DNA from: Amycolatopsis sp. NBC_01480
GTDB taxonomy: Bacteria; Actinomycetota; Actinomycetes; Mycobacteriales; Pseudonocardiaceae
Assembly: GCF_036227205.1 (NCBI RefSeq)
Contig: NZ_CP109442.1
Location: 1,178,001 to 1,242,000, forward strand
DNA: 64,000 nt
Direction of reading: 5' to 3'
Position numbers and translations under genes: made by a program. How positions within the stretch are numbered: position 1 is the stretch's first letter; every line of letters begins with the position of its first letter. The notes beneath the pieces were generated by a model that saw only the letters and a program-made list of their open reading frames with translations, searched no databases and was not told the DNA's origin. Below, in pieces: positions 9,794-36,718 of the stretch.

Positions 9794-10764
9794 GCTTCGG
9801 GCTCGGGTTGGTTTCTTGAGACTTCCGACTTGGATCTTGGCTTGCTGGTGTTGTCGCCCTGGAGGCTTGCCGGCCTCGAGGCTCGCCAGTCTTGAGGCTC
9901 GCCGATCTTGCCAGCTTGAGGCTTGCAGGTCCTGAGAGCCGCCGGTCTTGCCACTTTGAAGGCTCGCGGGTCTTGCCACTCGAGGTTCGCAGGCCTTGAG
10001 ACGTTTGGCTTTGCCGGTCTTGCCGCTTGAGGTTTGCCGGTCCTGAGACCTGCCGGCTTTGCCGCCATGCAGACTCGCCGGTCTTGCCGATCTCGACACC
10101 CGAGGTTTGCAAGTCTTGAGACTCGGGATGCTCTCGGGCGTGGTCGCCGCTTCGGCCGATCCGCCACCGTATCCACCCTGTGCCACCGTATCCACCCTGT
10201 GCCAACGTTTCAGCCGCGAGCTGACTTCCGCCGCACCACCACCGCCGCCATCTTCGCGCCAACACCACCGCTGCCGCGCGACCACCACCGCACCACAGCA
10301 TCGCGACCGTCGCCGTCGCCACGCGGCCACCACCGCACCACGACCGTCGCCACGCGGCAACCGCCTAACGCCGCAAGTCGCCACAGCCCACCACCGCCAC
10401 GCGGCCACCGCCGCCGCACCGCGACCGCCGTGGCCGCCGCGCGACCACCGCCCAAGGCCGCGAGTCGCCACCGCACCGCACCACATCCCGCTTCACCGGT
10501 GCGCTACCCCCCGGATCGACACAGCAACGCTGCTCCACATTCCTTCATCCGATGCAATCCCCCCGCCCCCCCGTCTCCGACACACCAGCACCCATCCGGT
10601 TTCCCCACTACCGCCCCAAAATCGCGCCCTCCCTCCACTGATCCTGTCCCCAGCGTACTCGGCAACACGACCTCCAGTCCCGTCGAAGTCCTTTGTGGAC
10701 ACACTTATCCACATCACCCGATCGATATCGTGCACATGTTCGACCACCGCCGTAACCTGTACCT
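9794..10764. repeat. Long non-coding, repetitive and strand-skewed region
   Basis: These 971 bases have no convincing gene. From 9795 to about 10150 the plus strand is built of degenerate units of roughly 17-20 bases around CTTGAGGCTCGCCGGTCTTG. From about 10200 to 10560 it becomes extremely C-rich, made of CCACCGC and CGTCGCCACGCGG blocks with few Ts. Open frames crossing it give low-complexity products, as expected by chance. The last 150 bases are more AT-containing and probably carry the promoter of the HNH gene. Confidence 0.7.
10163..10200 (+). repeat. Perfect 19-bp tandem duplication
   Basis: GCCACCGTATCCACCCTGT occurs twice back to back, at 10163-10181 and 10182-10200, at the junction of the two low-complexity halves of the intergenic region. 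Confidence 0.95.
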
Positions 10765-12006
10765 ATGAGCTACTCCGAAGACCTCTGGCAGGTCAACGAA
10801 GCAGCGCTGGCGGCCAGTCTCACCGACTCCACAGCGCGAATCCGCCGCGCCGAAGCGGAGCGGCTGGAAACGATCGCGGAAGTCGCCCGGCGCGGCGTTG
10901 CGCGGCTGTACGGGTACCGGTCCTTGGCCTCATGGCTGATGGACCTGCTCGGTATTTCCCGCAGCACAGCGAACAAGCTCGTCCGGCGCGCCGGTGCCCT
11001 CTACCCCGGTTCGCACGTCGACGGATCCGAACTCCCCGCGCTGGCCCCGCATACCGCCAAGGCTGCCGCGGAAGGACGCCTCGACAACGAAAAGATCGAC
11101 GCGATCCTCTTGGCGCTGCGCAAGATCCCGGCAGAACACCGTGCGAGCACGGAAGAGATCCTCGTGCGCTTGGCCGGCACGTCGACCCATCGCGAGATCA
11201 CCGTCGCGGCGGAACGCATCCTCGCGCATCTCGACCCCGATGGCGCCGAGCCTCCGGGCGACGAGCCGGCCCCACCCCGTCGTGAGCTGTCCCTGCACCG
11301 CCGCAAAGACGGTTTCTGGCGGATCTCCGGCCTGCTCGACGAGCTGACCGGCACGAAAACGCGCGCTCTGCTCGAAGCGTTGGAGTCCCAGCGCGGCACA
11401 ACAGCCGAGGGCACCGTCGCCCGCCGAGGTCCCGACAGCGGCCGCGAAATTCGTGCCGACGCGTTCGCGGATCTCGTCGACCTCGCACTGGTTTGCCCCG
11501 ACCTGCCCGCGCACGTGGGTGACCGGGCCACCGTGGTGGTCACGGTCGACCTGGCCGACCTGGCCGCCGCGACCGGTCAGGCAACTCTCGACGCGACGGG
11601 CAAGATCAGCGCGAGCCGCGCTCGCCGGCTGGCCTGCGACGCCCGGGTCCTGCCCGCGGTGCTGGGAACGAAAAGCCAGGTACTCGACCTTGGCCGCAGC
11701 AAGCGCATCATCAGCTCTGCCCAGCGGCAAGCACTGTCCTTACGCGACCGTGGTTGCGCGTTCCCGGGCTGTCGAAGACCGCCGAAGCACTGCGAGGGCC
11801 ACCACATCGTCCATTGGGCCAACGGCGGCACCACCGACCTCGACAACCTGGTGTTGCTCTGCAGCTACCACCATCATGTCCTGCACGACGCCGGGTGGAA
11901 GGTCCGCATCGCGCCCGACGGGCTGCCGGAGTTCATCCCGCCGGTTCTGCTCGACCCGGCGCAACAGCCACGACGCAACATCAACCATGTCCCCCTGGCG
12001 GCCTGA
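10765..12006 (+). CDS. DUF222 / HNH endonuclease family protein (13E12-type)
   Basis: A 413-residue protein with an N-terminal DUF222 helical region and a C-terminal HNH nuclease. The nuclease has the zinc pairs CAFPGC and CSYHHH and the catalytic GHHIVHWANGGTTDLDN segment. Such 13E12-type genes occur in many copies in actinobacterial genomes and are treated as mobile or repeat-like, with unknown cellular role. It lies between two PKS genes, next to a long repetitive region, and runs opposite to the PKS genes. Its codon use includes more A/T-ending codons than the PKS, which fits later acquisition. It has no obvious part in the pathway. The gene appears intact. Confidence 0.9.
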   Translation: MSYSEDLWQVNEAALAASLTDSTARIRRAEAERLETIAEVARRGVARLYGYRSLASWLMDLLGISRSTANKLVRRAGALYPGSHVDGSELPALAPHTAKAAAEGRLDNEKIDAILLALRKIPAEHRASTEEILVRLAGTSTHREITVAAERILAHLDPDGAEPPGDEPAPPRRELSLHRRKDGFWRISGLLDELTGTKTRALLEALESQRGTTAEGTVARRGPDSGREIRADAFADLVDLALVCPDLPAHVGDRATVVVTVDLADLAAATGQATLDATGKISASRARRLACDARVLPAVLGTKSQVLDLGRSKRIISSAQRQALSLRDRGCAFPGCRRPPKHCEGHHIVHWANGGTTDLDNLVLLCSYHHHVLHDAGWKVRIAPDGLPEFIPPVLLDPAQQPRRNINHVPLAA

Positions 12007-12063
12007 CGGCGTGGTGAAGGGCCGCCTGTGGGGGGGGGTCCAGCCGGGGGTCTTCCCCGCCGT

Positions 12064-15000
12064 TCAGCCCTTGGCCTCCAGTTCCTCGTCCAGCAGGGCG
12101 AACAGCTCGTCGGCGGTGGCTTCCTGCAGGTCGTCGCCGGCGGAGTAGGCGGTGATCAGGGCCGTCAAGCGGGCCACGACCTTCGTGCGGCCCGCCTCGT
12201 CCAGCACCGCTTCCCGCAGGGCCGCCTCCAGCCCGGAGAGCTGGGAGTCCACCGGGGACGACGCGTCGGCCAGGCCCTCGCCCAGGAACTCGGCGAGCGC
12301 GGCAGCCGACGGGTGGTCGAAGATGAGCGTGGCCGGCAAGCGCTTGCCCGTCACGGTGTCCAGCCGGTTGCGCAGCTCGATCGCGGTCAGGGAGTCGAAG
12401 CCCAGCTCGATGAAGCCCTTGCGCGGGTCCACCGCGTCGCGCTTCTCGTGGCCCAGCACCACCGCCGCCGTGCCGCAGACGAGGTCGAGCAGCGCCCGGC
12501 CCCGTTCCGCGGCGGGCAGCGCGGTGATCCGCGACCACGAGTCGTCGACGACCTCGGCGCGACGCCTGGCCGTGCCACCACGCGCGGCACCAGAAGCAAG
12601 GCCGCGCAGCATGGCCGGCACGTGTGCGTCGGCCCGCAGGCCGGACATGTCCAGCCGCACCGGAACCAGCGACGGCTGCGCGGTGCCGAACGTCGCGTCG
12701 AACAGTTCCAGCCCGTCCGCGAACGACAGCCCGAACACGCCCGAGCGGGCCATCCGGATCAGGTCCGTTTCGGCCAGCTCGCCGGACATGCCGCCCTCGG
12801 ACCACAGCCCCCACGCCAGCGACACGGCGGGTTTGCCGAGCGCGGCGCGATGGTGGGCCAGCGCGTCGAGGAACACGTTCGCGGCCGAGTAGTTGGCCTG
12901 GCCCGCCGCGCCGAGCGTGCCGCCGGCCGACGAGTACAGCACGAAGGCCGCCAGGTCCAGCTCCGCGGTCAGCTCGTGCAGGTGCCACGCCGCGTCCACC
13001 TTGGGACGCAGCACGGTGTCCATCCGCTCGGGCGTCAACGCGAGCAGCACACCGTCGTCGACCACGCCGGCCGTGTGGATCACCGCGGTCAGCGGGTGCT
13101 CGGCCGGCACGCCGGCGATCAACGCCGCCGCAGCCTCGCGGTCGGCCAGATCGCAGGCCTCGATCGTGACCGAGGCGCCCAGTTCCGCCAGCGAGGCGGT
13201 CAGCTCCGCCGCCCCCGGGGCCGCCGCACCCCGGCGGCTGGTGATCAGGAGGTGGCGCACCCCGTACGCGGTCACCAGGTGCCGCGCGATCAGCTGCCCG
13301 AGCACCCCCGTGCCCCCGGTGACCAGCGCCGTTCCTTCGGGGTCAAGCGAAGCCGGGCTCTCCGGTGCGGGCACGAACTTCGCCAGCCGGTGCACCAGGA
13401 CCGCACCGTCCCGGACGGCGACCCCCGGCTCGTCGGCGTACATCGCGCCGAGCACCGAGCCCAGTGGCAGCTCGCCGCCGTCGAGGTCCACCACCATGAA
13501 ACGGTCCGGGTACTCCAGCTGCGCGGTCCGGATCACGCCCCACAAACCGGCGTGCGTCAGGTCTTCGGCGCCCTCTTCGGGCCGGGTGGCGATCGCGCCG
13601 GCCGCGGCCACGACCAGCCGTGACGCCGCCAGCGCCTCCTCGCCCACCCACGCCTGCGCCAGCGCCAGCAGCCGGTGCACGGCTTCCCGCGCGGCCTGCG
13701 GCGAAGCCGATTCCGGCGCCACGAACGGCGCGAACACCACGTCCGGCACCGCCGCCCCGCCGTCGACCGCGGCCACCAGGCCGGCCAGGTCCACATAGGA
13801 CTCTCCCGGCAGGCCGAACGCCGGGCCGCCCAGCACGGCGCACCGCCCGGTCGCGGCGGCCTCACCCGGCCACGGCACCCAGTCGACGCGGAACAGCGAG
13901 TCGTCCACGGCCGAGCGCGCCGCCGGGGCGAACGCGTCGGCCGCGATCGGCCGCAGTGCCAGCGATTCCACGGTCAGCACCGGCGCGCCGGCCGGGTCCG
14001 TGGCCGTCAGCGAGACGGTGTTCTCGACCTCCGACGAGATCAGCACCCGCAGGCTCGGCGCCCCGGCCGCGTGCAGCGAAACCCCGGACCACGCGAACGG
14101 CAGCACGGCCTCGTCCGCGGTCGGCCCGGCGAGGCCGATCGTGTGCAGCGCGGCGTCCAGCAGCGCCGGGTGCAGGCCGAACGCGCCCGCGTCCACGTGC
14201 TCGGGCAACGCCACCTCGGCGGCCAGCCGGTCGCCCGCGCGCCAGGCCCGGCGCAACCCCGCGAACACCGGCCCGTAGTCGAAGCCCTGAGCGGCCAGCT
14301 CGTCATAGCGCTCGGTCACGTCGATCTCGACCGCGCCGGGCGGCGGCCACGACACCGGCGAAGAGGTCGGCGGGGCCGAAGGTGACAGCCAGCCGCTGCC
14401 GTGTTGCGTCCACTCGTCCGACGGCCCGTCGTCCGGCTGCGAGTAGATGCCGAGCGAGCGGCGGCCGGACTCGTCCGCGGCGCCGACCACCACTTGCAGC
14501 CGCGTCCCGCCCTGCTCAGGCAGGATCAGCGGGGCCGCGAGCGTCAGCTCGTCCAGCCGGCCGCAGCCGGCCTCGTCACCGGCCCGGATCGCCAGCTCCA
14601 CGAACGCGGTGCCGGGGAACAGCGCCGAGCCCTGCACCAGATGGTCGGCGAGCCACGTCTGGGTCCGCAGCGAAAGCTTGCCGGTGAGCACAACACCGCC
14701 GGAATCGGCCGCCACCACGACGGCGCCCAGCAACGGGTGTCCCGCGTCGAGCTGCCCGACCTCGGCGACCCCGCGGACGCGGGCGCCGGTCGGGTTCTCC
14801 AGCCAGTAACGCTTGCGCTGGAAGGCATACGTCGGCAGCTCGACCACCGCGCCACCGGCGTAGAACGCAGGGAAGTCCACAGTGGAACCGCCGACGAAGA
14901 GCGTCGCGACCGCGGCGGCCGCCGACTCGGCTTCGGGACGGTCCTTGCGCAGCACCGGCACGAACGTCGCCTGCTCGTCCGCGCCCAGGCAGGTCTGCCC

Positions 15001-17432
15001 CATCGCGGTGAGCACCGCCGAAGGACCGACCTCGACGAACGTGGTGACGCCCGCGTCGAGCAGCGTGCGGACCCCGTCGGCGAACCGGACGGCGTCGCGG
15101 ACCTGCCTCACCCAGTACTCCGGCGAGGCCAGGTCGGCGTCGGGGGAAACCGTGGAGATGATCGGGATCTCGGGCGCGCGATAGGTCAGATTGCGGGCGA
15201 TGAAGGCGAAGTCCGCCAGCATCGGCTCCATCAGCGACGAGTGGAACGCGTGCGAAACCTTCAGCCGCGACGTCTGCTCGAACTTCGACGCCACGGTGAG
15301 CACCGCGTCCTCGTCACCGGAGAGCACCACGGATGCCGGCCCGTTCACGGCGGCGATCGACACCCCATCGGTCAGCAGCGGCAGGACGTCCGCTTCGGTC
15401 GCGGCCACGGCGACCATCGCGCCTCCGGCCGGCAACGCCTGCATCAACCGCGCCCGGGCCGTCACCAGCGTGCAGGCGTCCTCGAGCGAGAGCACGCCGG
15501 CGACGTGCGCCGCGGCCAGCTCGCCGATCGAGTGTCCCAGCAGGTAGTCCGGCCGGACGCCCCAGGACTCCAGCAGCCGGAATACCGCGACCTCGACCGC
15601 GAACAGCGCGGGCTGCGTGTACCCGGTCTCGCCGGAGCCGAGCACGGTCCGCAGCGGGACGTCCAGGTGCTTGTCCAGCTCGGCGGCCACCAGGTCGAAG
15701 ACCTCGGCGAACGCCGGGTACGCCGCGGCCAGCTCCAGCCCCATCCCGGCGCGCTGCGCGCCCTGGCCGGTGAACAGGAACGCGGTGCGCCCCGCCGCGG
15801 CAGCGTTCTCAGCCGAGCCCTCGACGATCCCCGCGGGCGCCCGGCCCGCCGCGAACTCGCCGAGCGCCCGGACCGCACCGGCCCGATCGGCGGCCACGAC
15901 ACCGGCGCGGTGCTCCGCGAGCGTGCGGGTGGTCGCCAGCGAGAACCCGATGTCCGCAGTGGACGCGTCCGTGGCGAACTCGGCAAGGCTGCCCGCCTGG
16001 GCCCGCAGGGCTTCCGGGTCGTTGGCGGACAGGAGCCACGTCACCGGGGCCGAGTCCGTCGCATCCCCGGCCGCAACAGGATCACCCTGCTCGACGATCA
16101 CGTGCGCGTTGGTCCCGCTGATGCCGAACGAGGACACCCCGGCCCGCCGGGCCCGCCCGGTCTCCGGCCACGGCCGCTGCTCACTGAGCAGCGAGACCGT
16201 GTCCGTCCATTCGACGTGCGGTGACGGCTCTTCCGCGTGCAGTGTGCGGGGCAGGACGCCGCGCCGCAGCGCCTCCACCATCTTGATCACGCCGCCGACC
16301 CCGGCGGCCGCCTGGGTGTGGCCGACGTTCGACTTGAACGAGCCCACGTGCAGCGGACGCTCCGGCGTGGCCACCTTGCCGTAGGTCGCGATCAGCGCCT
16401 GCGCCTCGATCGGGTCGCCCAGCTTCGTGCCGGTGCCGTGCGCCTCGACGGCGTCCACATCGGACAGTCCCAGCCCGGCGTCGGCCAGCGCCGCGCGGAT
16501 CACGCGCTGCTGGGCCGGGCCGTTGGGGACGGTGATGCCGCTCGACGCGCCGTCGGAGTTCACCGCGCTGCCCCGCAGCACCGCCAGCACGTGGTGGCCG
16601 TTCTTCCGCGCGTCGGAAAGCCGTTCCAGCAACAGCATCCCGGCGCCCTCGGAGCAGCCGACGCCGTCGGCGCCGCTGCCGAACGCCTTGCAGCGCCCGT
16701 CCGAGGAGAGCCCGTGCTGCTCGCTGAAGTAGACGAACATGTCCGGCGTCACCATCACGGTCACGCCACCGGCCAGCGCCAGCGAGCACTCGCCGCGGCG
16801 CAGGGCCTGCGCCGCCCAGTGCATGGCCACCAGCGAGGACGAGCACGCCGTGTCCACCGACACCGACGGGCCTTCCAGCCCGAGGGTGTAGGAGACGCGT
16901 CCGGAGATCAGGCTGCCGTCGCTGCTGCCCGCGCCGTAGTCGTGGTACATGACGCCGGCGAATACGCCGGTCTTCGAGCCGCGCAGGGTCGACGGCACGA
17001 TTCCGGCGCGTTCCACGGCCTCCCACGCCGTTTCCAGCAACACCCGCTGCTGGGGGTCGAGCGTGAGCGCCTCACGGGGTGAGATCCCGAAGAACTCCGG
17101 CTCGAAGTCCGCGGCCTCGTAAAGGAAGCCGCCCTCCTTCGAGTAGGTCGTGCCGGGCGGGCCGGCGGGGTCGAACAGCGCGGCGGTGTCCCAGCCGCGG
17201 TCCTCGGGGAACTCGCCGATCGCGTCCGTGCCGCCGGCGACGAGGTCCCACAGCTGCGCGGGCGTGCTCACCCCGCCGGGGAACCGGCAGCCCATGCCGA
17301 TGATCGCGATCGGCTCGGTCATCGCCGCGGTGAGCTTCTTGTTGTCCGCCTTGAGCTGCTCATTGTCCATCATGGACTGGCGCAGGGCGGCGACGATCTG
17401 CTCGGTCGACGGCTGCGTGCTGGGTGACTGCG

Positions 17433-17436
<4 letters not shown>
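12064..17436 (-). CDS. Type I modular PKS, one module: KS-AT-DH-KR-ACP (module 4)
   Basis: A 1790-residue single-module PKS. An N-terminal coiled-coil docking helix (about 8-40) precedes the KS, with its cysteine near 197 and intact EAHGTGTK and SNVGHTQ histidines. AT: GHSIGE near 639 and HAFH, predicting malonyl-Co[13 protein letters not shown] near 932 and DAALH, both intact. KR: GGTGVLG near 1375 with Ser/Tyr and a VDD fingerprint, predicting B-type stereochemistry. ACP: LGFDSL near 1680. A C-terminal docking tail ends in [18 protein letters not shown]. No ER or thioesterase is present. The GTG start overlaps the upstream PKS stop as GTGA, so the two are translationally coupled. The predicted action is one two-carbon extension leaving a double bond. 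Confidence 0.96.
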
Positions 17437-33569
<16,133 letters not shown>

Positions 33570-33660
33570 TACGCACTCCACCGCGGTAGCAAGGCAGCAT
33601 TCAGGGTTGTTGGCGGGATCGTAAGGCGGCTCGGCGCCGGTCCGGATCCCCAGAAAAGCC

Positions 33661-33670
33661 GGTTAGGGGC
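33661..33670 (+). promoter_or_regulatory. Single TAGGGG half-box before the large PKS
   Basis: GGTTAGGGGC lies in the 107-base gap between the P450 stop and the PKS start, about 92 bases upstream of ATG 33569. It is a half-site only, and in the opposite orientation to the other PKS and starter-gene boxes, so evidence for function is weak. Confidence 0.25.
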
Positions 33671-33676
33671 GGGAAA

Positions 33677-34873
33677 TCACCAGGCGACGCGCATCTCGGA
33701 AGGCCCTCGCACGATCACGCCGTACTCCCATTTCACGCCCTCGCGGCCGTCCGCGAAGCGCAGTTCCGGGAACCGGGCGAGGATCGCCTTGAGCGCCTCC
33801 TGCAGCTCCAGCCGGGCCAGCTGCGCACCGATGCAGTGGTGCGGGCCGTGCCCGAACGCCACGTGCGGGTTGGGGCTGCGCGTCAGGTCGATGGTGTCCG
33901 GGTTCGCGAACACCTCCGGGTCGCGGTTGGCCGCGTGCAGCGCCGGCAGCACCGGGTCGCCCGCGCGCACCACGACGTCGCCGAAGCGGATGTCCTCGGT
34001 GGCGTACCGGGCGAACATCGCCGCGGTGTTGATCGGCACGTAGCGCAGCAGCTCCTCCACGGCCGTCGGCATCAGGTCCGGGTTGGCGCGCAGCAGCGCC
34101 AGCTCGTCCGGATTCGTCAGCAACGTGAAGATGAAGCTCGGCAGCGCCGTGGAAACCGTCTCCACACCACCGGTCAGCAGGCCGGCGCCGGCGATGGAGA
34201 TCAGCTCGTTCTCGCTGAGCTTGTCCCCCGCGTCCCGCGCGTAGACGAGCGCGCCGAGCAGGTCGTCGGTCGGCTCCTCACGGCGCTGGGCCACCAGGCC
34301 GGCGACGTACGCGTCGAGCTGGTCGCCGTAGACGTCGAGCACGTCGCCCTTCGCCGTGGCGTCGCTGACCAATGCCTGCGTCCACTCGCGGAAGATCTTG
34401 TGGTCGTCCTTCGGCACCCCGAGCAGGTCGCAGATCACCGTGACGGGCAGCGGCCGCGCCAGCTGCTCGACCAGGTCGGCCGAGTCCCCCCCGGCCACCA
34501 TCTCGTCCAGCAGCCGGTTGACCAGCTCCCGCACGCCCTCGCGCATCTGCTCCAGCCGGCGCGCGGTGAACGCCTTGCCCACCAGCCGCCGCAGCCGCGA
34601 GTGGTCCGGCGGGTCCATGCCCATGATGCCGTCGCCCATCTGCTGGCGGCGCATCCGCGGCTGGTCCAGGCCCTGCGCCAGCTCGCGGCTGAACCGCGCG
34701 TCGGTGGTGACCAGCTTGACGTCGGCGTACCTCGTCGCCAGCCAGGCCGCCTCGCCGAACGGCATCTGCACCCGGCTCAACGGCTCTTCGCGCTGCAGGA
34801 CGTGGTACTGCTCGGAAACGGAGATCTCGTGCATGTCGAACGGATAAGCCCGCACGGTCCGTCGGGTGCTCAT
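33677..34873 (-). CDS. Cytochrome P450 (CYP107-like bacterial tailoring enzyme)
   Basis: A 398-residue soluble bacterial P450. The I-helix reads LLTGGVETVS (Gly-Gly-x-Glu-Thr variant), ExxR is in VEELLRYV, and the haem loop FGHGPHHCIG places the cysteine ligand near residue 347. The expected role is hydroxylation or epoxidation of the macrolactam ring; the site cannot be read from the sequence. ATG 34873 overlaps the glutamate mutase stop as ATGA, so it is co-translated with the starter-unit genes. The PKS start follows 107 bases downstream. No ferredoxin gene is in the window, so electrons probably come from general reductases. Confidence 0.95.
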   Translation of the reverse strand: MSTRRTVRAYPFDMHEISVSEQYHVLQREEPLSRVQMPFGEAAWLATRYADVKLVTTDARFSRELAQGLDQPRMRRQQMGDGIMGMDPPDHSRLRRLVGKAFTARRLEQMREGVRELVNRLLDEMVAGGDSADLVEQLARPLPVTVICDLLGVPKDDHKIFREWTQALVSDATAKGDVLDVYGDQLDAYVAGLVAQRREEPTDDLLGALVYARDAGDKLSENELISIAGAGLLTGGVETVSTALPSFIFTLLTNPDELALLRANPDLMPTAVEELLRYVPINTAAMFARYATEDIRFGDVVVRAGDPVLPALHAANRDPEVFANPDTIDLTRSPNPHVAFGHGPHHCIGAQLARLELQEALKAILARFPELRFADGREGVKWEYGVIVRGPSEMRVAW

Positions 34874-36210
34874 CGCGAATCCCCTCCAATCGCGGTCATC
34901 GGCTGCTCCAGGAACTGGGCGTCGTAGGTGTTCTGGACATGCGAAAGCGCCGACATCAGCGTCGACGAGGTGATCTTCCCCGGGCTCCGGCGCTCCACGA
35001 CGTGCCGGAGCGGGAGCGAGCCGAGGTCGGACCAGCCGAGCCGGCCCTGGCTGTCGAGGTAGCTGCGGGCCTGCCCGGCGTTGTCCGGGTGCAGGCAGAA
35101 CGGGACGTCGAGCAGGCCGCGCTTGAACGCGACCACGATCGCGCGGCCGAGGTCGGCGTGGCTGTTCAGCACGGCGTCGACAAGCGCGTACGCCTCACGG
35201 TAAACTTGATTGTCACTGTCCACTGGGGTTTTGGTGATGGCGGCCTTGGTGGTGACTCCTCGCGCGGTCGCGCCCGCGTGCTCCAGCGCCGCGATGTTCT
35301 CCGCGACGGTCGGGATCCGGTGCGCCTCCGCGACCGTCTTCACGATCAGCCGCTCCGAGTCCGTGGTCATGGCCAGTTCGGCGGCTTTCGCGAGCAGGCC
35401 GCGCGCGCCGTCCGGAGTGCGCGGGAACAGGCCCATGTACGCGTAGATGACCACGTGCCAGGTGGCCCCTGGCAGCAGCTCGGCGCACAGCCGGCGCAGC
35501 GCGGACACGGCCTCCTGGTCCTGCGTCATGTCGGTCTGCTGCGCGTAGCTCACCGAGATGCTGCGCAATCCCTTGCGGTAGAAGAACAACGCCTCCAGCA
35601 CGCTCAGCGCCACCAGCTCGCTGGGCGGGCACAGCTGGCCCATCATGCAGCCGCCGAACGTCTCCAGGTGCGGGCGCCCGGCCGGGTGCTCGGCGTCCAT
35701 CAGCAGGTCGCAGCAGTGGGACCAGTTGCGCACGGCCTCGTCGAGCGGTGTGCGGCTGTAAGGCAGGCAGTAGGAGACGGGGCCGCCTTCGGTGGCGTGC
35801 AGGCCGGCCTTGATCATCGCGCGGAAGATGTCCGCGGGCCGCGCCGAGCCGTGCCGCACCTGCACCGGGAAGTCCGGGCCCTCGATGCCGTCGAGCATGG
35901 CTCGCGTGACCTCGGCGGGATGGTTGACGATCGGGTAGCCGTTCAGCGCGATTCCGTTGCGCAGCGCGTGCGCCACGGAATCGGTGTCGCAGACGCGGGT
36001 GTAGCTGTCGAGCGTGACGGTGCCGACGGTCGCCGCGGCCGCCGCCTTGGTCGCGGCCAGCCCGGCCCGCATCACCACGGGATCGGCGAAGCCCAGCCGC
36101 GGCTGCACCACGAGTTCGCCGGCCGCGTGCCGGCTCGCGACGAACTCTTCGAAGCTCATGCCGCGCACCTGCTCGTGAGTGGTGAAGACGGTTCTAACCG
36201 GTACCGCCAC
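34870..36210 (-). CDS. Glutamate mutase epsilon (large) subunit-like
   Basis: A 446-residue homologue of the catalytic TIM-barrel subunit of adenosylcobalamin-dependent glutamate mutase, which interconverts L-glutamate and (2S,3S)-3-methylaspartate. It is recognisable by RHGSARPADIFRAM and CLPYSRTPLDEAV in the barrel and by the adjacent small cobalamin-binding subunit. In vicenistatin-type clusters a pair like this makes the 3-methylaspartate precursor of the starter. The GTG start at 36210 gives a protein slightly shorter than catabolic homologues. It lies 16 bases after the small subunit and overlaps the P450 by 4 bases. No GlmL/MutL-type reactivating chaperone gene is visible. Confidence 0.92.
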   Translation of the reverse strand: MAVPVRTVFTTHEQVRGMSFEEFVASRHAAGELVVQPRLGFADPVVMRAGLAATKAAAAATVGTVTLDSYTRVCDTDSVAHALRNGIALNGYPIVNHPAEVTRAMLDGIEGPDFPVQVRHGSARPADIFRAMIKAGLHATEGGPVSYCLPYSRTPLDEAVRNWSHCCDLLMDAEHPAGRPHLETFGGCMMGQLCPPSELVALSVLEALFFYRKGLRSISVSYAQQTDMTQDQEAVSALRRLCAELLPGATWHVVIYAYMGLFPRTPDGARGLLAKAAELAMTTDSERLIVKTVAEAHRIPTVAENIAALEHAGATARGVTTKAAITKTPVDSDNQVYREAYALVDAVLNSHADLGRAIVVAFKRGLLDVPFCLHPDNAGQARSYLDSQGRLGWSDLGSLPLRHVVERRSPGKITSSTLMSALSHVQNTYDAQFLEQPMTAIGGDSR

Positions 36211-36226
36211 TCACGAGCCCCGGTAC

Positions 36227-36718
36227 TCACGTGCCCTCCACCCGTACCGGCAGCTGGGCACCAGCCCCCGGCAGCGCCGCCGCGAACTGGCGGAACGAGG
36301 CCGCGCCCTGATGGTCGTCGAACACCGCGTCGAACCCGGCCAGCAGCAGCTGCCCGGTCTCCTCCTCGGTGAGCGGCCCGCCGACGCCGAGCTTGCCGCC
36401 GATCACCACCGGCAGCGCCCGCAGCTCCTCGAACGCCCGCAGCCGCTGGACCACCCGCAGGCCGTCCTGGTAACCGTGGCCGTTGACGCTGCTCAGCACG
36501 AGCATCGCGGGACGGCGGCTCAGGCACTCGGACTCCAGCAGCTCGTCCGGCACGCACGCGCCGAGGTTCACCACGTCGAAGCCCAGCTCGCCGACCAGCA
36601 GCTCCAGGTACACCAGGTTCCAGGTGTGCGAATCCGAGGCCATGCTGCTGACGATCACCGTGCGGCGGTCCGGCACGGCCGCGATACTTCCGCCGTACGC
36701 GCGCATCTCTTCGCTCAT
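36227..36718 (-). CDS. Glutamate mutase sigma (small, B12-binding) subunit-like
   Basis: A 163-residue Rossmann-like cobalamin-binding protein partnering the epsilon subunit. The B12 signature reads DSHTWN near residue 27: the axial-ligand His and its Asp are present, but the Gly of the usual DxHxxG is Asn. Later landmarks are the LSSVNGHG and VIGGKLGVGG loops. The true start is ATG 36718, which overlaps the decarboxylase stop as ATGA; the frame stays open further upstream only by chance. The product, 3-methylaspartate, would be the substrate of the VinN-like ligase encoded two genes upstream. Confidence 0.9.
   Translation of the reverse strand: MSEEMRAYGGSIAAVPDRRTVIVSSMASDSHTWNLVYLELLVGELGFDVVNLGACVPDELLESECLSRRPAMLVLSSVNGHGYQDGLRVVQRLRAFEELRALPVVIGGKLGVGGPLTEEETGQLLLAGFDAVFDDHQGAASFRQFAAALPGAGAQLPVRVEGT

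Noticed and set aside
9795..10150. Possible CRISPR array
   Set aside because: Units are degenerate, of variable length and contiguous, without unique spacers, and no cas gene is present.
9476..10486. Minus-strand frames of 147-336 codons over the repetitive region
   Set aside because: The products are Arg/Ala/Gly or Ser/Lys repeats created by the nucleotide repeats, without ribosome sites or domains.
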